Shown in pieces: positions 14,990-20,313 of a stretch of 20,313 nt of DNA. Origin of the DNA: an uncultured Caryophanales bacterium (GTDB taxonomy: Bacteria > Bacillota_I > Bacilli_A > RFN20 > CAG-826); assembly GCA_947165725.1 (NCBI GenBank), contig CAMVBL010000016.1, forward strand, positions 1 through 20,313. The letters are read 5' to 3'. The notes under the pieces were generated by a model. The model made no database searches. It was not told the DNA's origin and saw only the letters and a list, made by a program, of their open reading frames with translations. The translations under genes were made by a program, and so were the position numbers. Positions within the stretch are counted from its first letter, which is position 1. The number at the start of each line of letters is the position of its first letter.

Positions 14990-17386
14990 ATGGGATTCAA
15001 TCATCGTGAAATCGAAGCCAAGTGGCAAAAGTATTGGGAAGATAATAAAACATTTAAGACTGACGTCTATGATTTTAGTAAACCTAAATTCTATGCGCTA
15101 GATATGTTCCCTTATCCAAGTGGTGTGGGTTTACACGCTGGTCACCCAGAAGGCTATACCGCCACTGATATCGTTTGTCGTATGAAAAGGATGCAAGGCT
15201 ATAATGTCCTTCACCCAATGGGTTACGACTCTTTTGGTTTACCCGCTGAACAATACGCGATTCAAACAGGTAATCACCCAGAAGGCTTTACCCAAAAGAA
15301 TATTGCTTACTTCACTAAACAACTAAAAGAACTCGGTTTTGATTATGACTGGGATAGAGTCATCGCTACTTCTGATCCATCTTTCTATAAATGGACACAG
15401 TGGATATTTAAAGGCCTATTCTTAGATGGCTACGCTAAATACATTGATATGCCAGTTAACTGGTGTGAAGAACTCGGTACTGTTTTAAGTAACGATGAAG
15501 TTATTGATGGTAAGAGTGAACGTGGTGGCTATCCTGTCATTAGAAAGAACCTTAAACAATGGGTTATTGATCAACCAAAATTTGCGGAACGCTTATTAGA
15601 AGGTTTAAATAGAATTGATTGGCCAGAATCTACTAAAGAAATTCAAAGAAACTGGATTGGTAAATCAATAGGCGCAGAAATTAAATTCCAAGTCGCTGAT
15701 AGTAACGAATCATTTATTGTCTTTACTACACGCGCGGATACATTATTTGGTTGCACATACTGTGTCTTATCTCCTGAACACGCTTTAATCAAAAAGATTA
15801 TGAGCAAAGAACAAGAAGGTGATGTTCTTGCTTATATTGAAGAGGCTAGTAAGAAGAGTGAAATTGAAAGAACATCAACTTCTAAAGATAAGACTGGTTG
15901 CTTTACTGGTGCTTATGCCATTAACCCTGCAAACAACAAGAAAGTTCCAATTTATATTTCTGATTATGTTTTAGCAAGTTATGGAACAGGCGCTATTATG
16001 GCGGTCCCTGCTCACGATAGTAGAGACTATGCTTTTGCTAAAAAGTATGGTCTAGATATCATCCAAGTCTTAGAAGGTGGAGATATCTCTAAAGAAGCTT
16101 ATGAAGAAGATGGCTTACACATCAATAGTGGTTTCCTTAACGGTTTAAATAAGGAAGACGCTATTAATAAGATGATTAATTTCTTAAAAGAAAAAGGCAT
16201 CGGTGAACAAAAAGTTAACTATAAATTTAGAGAATGGGTCTTTGCTAGACAAAGATATTGGGGTGAACCAGTTCCTGTCGTCCATTTAGATGATGGTACA
16301 GTCCACGCTTTAGATGATGATGAATTACCACTCGTTTTACCAGAACTAGATGACTATAAAGGTCATAATGGTCAAGCACCACTTGAGAACGCTAAAGAAT
16401 GGAAAGAATATAACCATAACGGCTTACACGGTAAGCGTGAAACATCCACAATGCCAGGTAGTGCGGGTTCCTCTTGGTATTTCTTAAGATATGTTGATCC
16501 ACATAATGATAAAACATTCTGCGATAAGAAATTAGCAGATCACTGGTTACCTGTTGACTTATATATCGGTGGTCCAGAACACGCAGTGGGTCACTTAATC
16601 TATTCTCGTATTTGGACTAAATATTTATATGATAAAGGCTATATCAGCTTTGATGAACCTTTCCAAAAACTCGTCCACCAAGGCATGATCTTAGGTAGTA
16701 ATAACATTAAGATGGGTAAACGTTATCCAGAATTTGTTGTTAACCCAAGTGATATCGTTGCGCAGTACGGCGCGGATACTCTCCGCTTATATGAAATGTT
16801 CATGGGCCCTCTTGAAGCAAGTAAACCTTGGTCTAATCAAGGGGTAGAAGGCGCTCATAAATTCTTAGAAAGAGTGTATCGTATTATTATTGAAAATAAT
16901 ATTGTTAGTGAAGAAGACACTCCAGAACTTGATTTAGTCTATAACCAAACAGTAAAGAAAGTGAGCGAAGACTTCGCTAATCTATCATTTAATACAGCGA
17001 TTAGCCAAATGATGATTTTCATTAATGAAGTCTATCGCGTAAATAAACTTAGTAAGAAATACGCTGAAGGATTTGTCAAACTCATCTCTTGTATTTGCCC
17101 TCACCTCGGTGAAGAAATGTGGGAGTTACTTGGTCATAACGAAACAATCGCTTTCGCGGAATGGCCAAAGTACGATGAATCCAAATTAGCGCTTAACACC
17201 ATTAAGATGGGTGTTTCCGTTAATGGTAAAGTGAGAGGCGAACTAGAAATCGCTAAAGATGAAGATGATGAAGTGGTGAAAGCCGCTGCTTTAGCCCTTG
17301 AAGGCGTGAAACGCAACATCGAAGGTAAAGAAATCAAAAAGATCATCGTTGTTAAAAACCGTATCGTTAACATAGTGGCTATCTAG
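14990..17386 (+). CDS. leuS: Leucyl-tRNA synthetase
   Basis: Charges tRNA-Leu. A class I synthetase of 798 aa, close to B. subtilis LeuS. The HIGH-type motif is HAGH at residues 49-52 ([17 protein letters not shown]). The CP1 editing domain (about 220-410) keeps the threonine-rich TSTSKDKTG and [10 protein letters not shown] with its discriminating Asp. The second signature, normally KMSKS, reads KMGKR at 574-578 ([18 protein letters not shown]). The anticodon-binding helices and a C-terminal domain follow. AAGGAG at 14977-14982 supports the start. Only 22 nt separate it from glgA, so there is no room for a T-box leader, which often precedes leuS in Firmicutes. Confidence 0.97.
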   Translation: MGFNHREIEAKWQKYWEDNKTFKTDVYDFSKPKFYALDMFPYPSGVGLHAGHPEGYTATDIVCRMKRMQGYNVLHPMGYDSFGLPAEQYAIQTGNHPEGFTQKNIAYFTKQLKELGFDYDWDRVIATSDPSFYKWTQWIFKGLFLDGYAKYIDMPVNWCEELGTVLSNDEVIDGKSERGGYPVIRKNLKQWVIDQPKFAERLLEGLNRIDWPESTKEIQRNWIGKSIGAEIKFQVADSNESFIVFTTRADTLFGCTYCVLSPEHALIKKIMSKEQEGDVLAYIEEASKKSEIERTSTSKDKTGCFTGAYAINPANNKKVPIYISDYVLASYGTGAIMAVPAHDSRDYAFAKKYGLDIIQVLEGGDISKEAYEEDGLHINSGFLNGLNKEDAINKMINFLKEKGIGEQKVNYKFREWVFARQRYWGEPVPVVHLDDGTVHALDDDELPLVLPELDDYKGHNGQAPLENAKEWKEYNHNGLHGKRETSTMPGSAGSSWYFLRYVDPHNDKTFCDKKLADHWLPVDLYIGGPEHAVGHLIYSRIWTKYLYDKGYISFDEPFQKLVHQGMILGSNNIKMGKRYPEFVVNPSDIVAQYGADTLRLYEMFMGPLEASKPWSNQGVEGAHKFLERVYRIIIENNIVSEEDTPELDLVYNQTVKKVSEDFANLSFNTAISQMMIFINEVYRVNKLSKKYAEGFVKLISCICPHLGEEMWELLGHNETIAFAEWPKYDESKLALNTIKMGVSVNGKVRGELEIAKDEDDEVVKAAALALEGVKRNIEGKEIKKIIVVKNRIVNIVAI

Positions 17387-17394
17387 GAGAAGAT

Positions 17395-18168
17395 ATGAAC
17401 ATTTGCTTTGATGTTGGTAATTCCACAATTGGGATTGGTGTTTATAAAGATAACGTTCTTAAAGAAAGAATGTCTTTTAACACTGATGTTAAATTAACAG
17501 AAGATGAATTCTATCACCTATTTAAAAACAAGATTAATGAATTAGAAATCAATTTAAATGATGTTGAAAACATCATCTATTCTTCTGTTGTACCGCAAAT
17601 CAATTTATCAATCTTAAATGCTTTAAAAAGCTTAATAAATAAAGAACCAATCTTAATTGGTCCAGGTACTAAAACAGGTTTATCTATTAAAGTTGATAAT
17701 CCTAGTGAAATCGGTAATGACTTAATCGCCGATTTAGTGGGCGCGAAAGAGAAGTTTGGCTATCCATGTATTATCGCTGATTTAGGTACCGCTAGTAAGA
17801 TTCTTTTATTAGATAAGTCAGGAACATTTGTATCTTGCCTTATTATGCCTGGTCTGACCTTAAGTGCTGAATCTCTTTCCAATAAAGCGGCCCTATTACC
17901 AGAAGTTAGTTTAATCGCCCCTAAATCAATTTTAGCGAAGAACACATTAAGTTCTATGAACGCTGGTATCACATATGGTCACGCTGATATGATTTTAGGT
18001 TTAATTAATCGTATCGAAAAAGAAATCGGCTACCCATGTAAGCATATTCTTACAGGTGGTGGTGCAGTTTATGTTAAGGAAATTCTTGGTGATAGTTTCA
18101 TCTATGATAAAAATCTCAATCTAGATGGACTCAATATCATCGTTAATAAAAATATTAAGAAGGAGTAG
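17395..18168 (+). CDS. coaX: Type III pantothenate kinase
   Basis: First step of coenzyme A synthesis: phosphorylates pantothenate. An ASKHA-fold protein of 257 aa. The phosphate-1 motif DVGNS is at residues 6-10. GPGTKTGL (89-96) and the catalytic Asp in EIGNDLIAD (D109) form the pantothenate site. The phosphate-2 motif IADLGTASK is at 127-135, and an adenosine motif LTGGGAVYV near the C-terminus. The common GADRI form reads GNDLI here, with Leu for Arg, a variant I have seen in the family. GGAGAAG upstream of ATG 17395 is a good ribosome binding site; leuS ends 8 nt before it. Confidence 0.93.
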   Translation: MNICFDVGNSTIGIGVYKDNVLKERMSFNTDVKLTEDEFYHLFKNKINELEINLNDVENIIYSSVVPQINLSILNALKSLINKEPILIGPGTKTGLSIKVDNPSEIGNDLIADLVGAKEKFGYPCIIADLGTASKILLLDKSGTFVSCLIMPGLTLSAESLSNKAALLPEVSLIAPKSILAKNTLSSMNAGITYGHADMILGLINRIEKEIGYPCKHILTGGGAVYVKEILGDSFIYDKNLNLDGLNIIVNKNIKKE

Positions 18169-18172
18169 TTAC

Positions 18173-19540
18173 ATGGAAAAAGAATTTTACAAAAAGCTTA
18201 CTGCTTCCTATGAAGCGGAAATGATGGAAAATTTAAAAAAGTTCATCGCTATTGATTCCACTTATGACGAATCAACAGTGGATGAAGATAATCCATTTGG
18301 TAAAGGCGTTTCTAAAGCCTTACAGTTTATCGCTGAACTAGCTAGAAAGGATGGCTTTATTGTAAATAACTATGGTAACTACGTTGTTGAAATCTTAACT
18401 AATGAATTAGATAAAAACATTACCATGATGGCCCACGCTGATATTGTTCCAGTGGGAACAGGTTGGCCGCAAGATCCATTTACTATCTTAGAAAAAGATG
18501 GCTTCTTATATGCGCGTGGTGTCGCTGATGATAAAGGCCCATTACTATCTTGTTACTATGGCTTAAAAGCCTTAAGAGATAATAACTTACTTGGTAATTA
18601 TCAAGTGAGATTCTTAGTAGGCGGTAATGAAGAACGTGGTAGTGCTTGTATGGAACATTATTTCCATACTTTAACAAAGAAACAACCAACATATGGTTTT
18701 TCTCCTGATAGTGCTTATCCACTTACTTACGCGGAAAAAGGTATTATCGGTTTCAAAGTTAAAAAGAATATTAAATTCCCTGAAGTTAAATATATTAAGG
18801 GTGGTGTAGCGAGTAACGCTGTTATTGAAAAATGTGAAGTACTTCTTAAAGAAGATCTTAACTTTATCTCTTATTTAAATAATAAAGAAGTAGATTATTC
18901 CTATCTCGCTAAGGGAGACGAAATGTTATTAACATTCAATGGTGTGGCCGCACATGGTTCGATCCCATGGATGGGCAAAAACGCTGCCTTGGCCGCTATT
19001 AAATATTTAGGCGAATATTATAAGAACGCTGACTTTATTAAGTTATATGAATTATTAAATGACCCAAGAGGGGCAGGTGTTAATGCCGCTGCTAATAGTG
19101 AAAATATGGGTACTAACTCCCTTAATGTTGGCTTAATCTCTTATGAAAATGAAGAATTAGAAGTCACTGTTAACTACCGTCACGTTGAAACCGTGAAAGC
19201 GGAAGATATGATTAATAACATTAAAGAAGCTTCTAAACCATTTGAAATTGAAGTGGAAGGTATTTCTCCAATTCTCTTCTATCCAAAGGATAGTCCACTT
19301 ATTACAACCTTATTAAATGTCTATCAAGAAGAAACTGGAGACTATGAAACACAAATCATCGCTTCTGGTGGTGGTACATACGCTAAAGAAGCGGATAATG
19401 TCGTGGCCTTTGGTATGGAATATCCAGGTCATGATCCGAAGATGCATGGGGTTAATGAAAATACCAAAAGAGAATATCTTGTGGAATCTATGGGAATCTA
19501 CGCTCATGCTATCGTTGATTTAGGAAAGCTTATTAAGTAA
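18173..19540 (+). CDS. pepV: Dipeptidase PepV (M20 family metallopeptidase)
   Basis: A cytosolic di-zinc dipeptidase that cleaves imported dipeptides. The 455 aa match Lactobacillus PepV, and its key residues line up closely: zinc ligands H88, D120, E154, D179 and H425, with D90 and general base E153 (HADIVPVG, GVADDKGP, GGNEERGSA, SPDSAYP, KMHGVNE). A lid domain sits at about 190-380. ATG 18173 follows AAGGAG (18159-18164) with 8-nt spacing; an earlier in-frame ATG at 18125 lies inside coaX and is rejected. It ends one base into trmB. Confidence 0.95.
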   Translation: MEKEFYKKLTASYEAEMMENLKKFIAIDSTYDESTVDEDNPFGKGVSKALQFIAELARKDGFIVNNYGNYVVEILTNELDKNITMMAHADIVPVGTGWPQDPFTILEKDGFLYARGVADDKGPLLSCYYGLKALRDNNLLGNYQVRFLVGGNEERGSACMEHYFHTLTKKQPTYGFSPDSAYPLTYAEKGIIGFKVKKNIKFPEVKYIKGGVASNAVIEKCEVLLKEDLNFISYLNNKEVDYSYLAKGDEMLLTFNGVAAHGSIPWMGKNAALAAIKYLGEYYKNADFIKLYELLNDPRGAGVNAAANSENMGTNSLNVGLISYENEELEVTVNYRHVETVKAEDMINNIKEASKPFEIEVEGISPILFYPKDSPLITTLLNVYQEETGDYETQIIASGGGTYAKEADNVVAFGMEYPGHDPKMHGVNENTKREYLVESMGIYAHAIVDLGKLIK

Positions 19541-20148
19541 TGAGAACAAAATATAAACCTTGGGCTAAACCATATATTGAAGAACACACGGAAGTGATGT
19601 GTCCTTTTGATAACATTAATAATTATAAAAATTATTATTTAGAAATTGGTTCTGGCAAAGGTCAATTCTTAGTCAATATGGCTAAAAACCATCCTGATAC
19701 GTTCTTTATCGGTATGGAACGTAATGTCACATGCGCTGGCTTTACCGCGAAAAAACTCGTGGAAGGTGAAATCACTAATGCAAAGCTCGTTTACGCTGAT
19801 GCTGGTCAAGTCTTACCATCAATAGAAGCGGAATCAGTGGAAGGAATTTTCCTTAATTTTTCTGACCCATGGCCAAAGAAAAGACACGCGAAAAGAAGGT
19901 TAACTTCTGACTCGTTCTTAGGACAGTATTATCGTATCCTAAAAAGAGGGGCAAAACTCATCTTTAAAACCGATAATTATGACCTATTTACATATTCTTT
20001 AGAGATACTTGAAAACTCAACATTTAAACTCGTGGAGGCTAATTATTCATATGACGGTAAAGATCCTTTTGATGAGATTACTGAATATGAAGCTAGTTTC
20101 CGTGAACTAGGTCAACCTATATATCGCCTTATCTTGGAGAAGTTATGA
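19540..20148 (+). CDS. trmB: tRNA (guanine-N7)-methyltransferase
   Basis: Forms m7G46 in the variable loop of tRNA using SAM. A Rossmann-fold protein of 202 aa. The SAM-binding motif EIGSGKGQF is at residues 35-43, the acidic end of strand 2 at E60, and the family signature NFSDPWPKKRHAKRRL at 106-121. A C-terminal TEYEASFRELGQP completes the tRNA-binding site. The start overlaps the pepV stop as TAATG. It ends in TGA at 20146-20148, sharing ATGA with the next gene; this is the second proof of UGA as stop. In B. subtilis trmB (ytmQ) lies in the same neighbourhood as the ytpP-ytpQ-ytpR genes, consistent with the order here. Confidence 0.95.
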   Translation: MRTKYKPWAKPYIEEHTEVMCPFDNINNYKNYYLEIGSGKGQFLVNMAKNHPDTFFIGMERNVTCAGFTAKKLVEGEITNAKLVYADAGQVLPSIEAESVEGIFLNFSDPWPKKRHAKRRLTSDSFLGQYYRILKRGAKLIFKTDNYDLFTYSLEILENSTFKLVEANYSYDGKDPFDEITEYEASFRELGQPIYRLILEKL

Positions 20149-20313
20149 TTGCTAAATATGGATTAATTAATCATTTTGATAAAATTAACGCTTATCTAAG
20201 TGTCATTTTTGATGAACTTCCAAAGAACTTATTACCTAAGCAAGATGGTGACCTACTTATCTATGAAAAGAACGATGAGATTTATCGTATCGATATCTTC
20301 AATTTAAAGAAGT
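20145..20313 (+). CDS. Partial YtpR-like protein, N-terminal domain (DUF4479)
   Basis: The gene runs off the window; 56 residues are visible from MIAKYGLINHF to NLKK. The pattern LLIYEKNDEIYRIDIFN resembles the end of the N-terminal DUF4479 domain of YtpR, a tRNA-binding-domain protein related to the beta subunit of phenylalanyl-tRNA synthetase. The ATGA overlap with trmB and the ytm-ytp neighbourhood in Bacillus support this, but the diagnostic tRNA-binding domain is outside the window, so the call is tentative. Confidence 0.55.
   Translation, partial: MIAKYGLINHFDKINAYLSVIFDELPKNLLPKQDGDLLIYEKNDEIYRIDIFNLKK

Noticed and set aside
17701..17733. CoaX GADRI motif reading GNDLI as a sign of inactivation
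   Set aside because: The catalytic Asp and both phosphate motifs are intact, and Leu at this position is a variant I recall in other CoaX proteins.
8985..20148. Mycoplasma-type code in which UGA encodes Trp
   Set aside because: rsgA (TGA 8986-8988) and trmB (TGA 20146-20148) end properly at TGA, with expected lengths and overlapping next starts, and the Trp codons read in the genes are TGG.
1..20313. CRISPR arrays, tRNA/rRNA genes, insertion sequences, riboswitches
   Set aside because: No regularly spaced repeats, transposase-like frames, cloverleaf-like segments or recognisable riboswitch leaders were seen; the gaps are too short for most of them.

Overview
The window looks like chromosomal DNA from an AT-rich, low-GC Gram-positive bacterium on the Bacilli/Mollicutes side of the Firmicutes. 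Clear Shine-Dalgarno boxes (AAGGAG, AGGAGG), tightly packed or overlapping co-directional genes, and the order gmk-priA-rsmB-rlmN-stp-prkC-rsgA-rpe followed by an inverted rpmB all point there. UGA is a stop codon, not tryptophan: rsgA and trmB both end in TGA, each overlapping the next start. The genome therefore uses code 11, unlike Mycoplasma. Several usual partners are absent (rpoZ, coaBC, def/fmt, thiN, spoVM), and the PrkC kinase has no membrane or PASTA region. This would fit a reduced, possibly wall-deficient uncultured gut Bacilli lineage (RF39- or Acholeplasma-like), but the lineage is inference.

Layout. (1) 1-874: AT-rich leader with a possible 31-codon ORF, an unknown 166-aa protein and a promoter-bearing gap. 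(2) 875-10326: housekeeping operon. gmk makes GDP, priA restarts replication forks, and a DUF1904/tautomerase-like gene sits where def-fmt normally lie. Next come an RsmB homologue that has lost its methyltransferase motifs, rlmN for 23S rRNA and tRNA A2-methylation, the PP2C/Ser-Thr kinase pair, the ribosome assembly GTPase rsgA, rpe and a six-helix membrane protein. A bidirectional terminator closes it. (3) 10388-11189, minus strand: rpmB (L28) with its own promoter, and a two-helix membrane protein with a PH-like tail, ended by a wobble-stem terminator. (4) 11234-20313: a second long operon from a strong extended -10 promoter: glgC-glgD-glgA (ADP-glucose and alpha-glucan synthesis), then leuS, coaX, pepV, trmB and the start of a YtpR-like gene.

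The most notable observations are the apparent RsmB pseudoenzyme kept intact inside the operon, the DUF1904-like gene in the fmt position, the kinase without sensor domains, two promoters placed so close to their start codons that the transcripts may be nearly leaderless, and the joining of glycogen genes to leuS without a T-box leader. No mobile elements, CRISPR arrays, tRNA or rRNA genes were seen.
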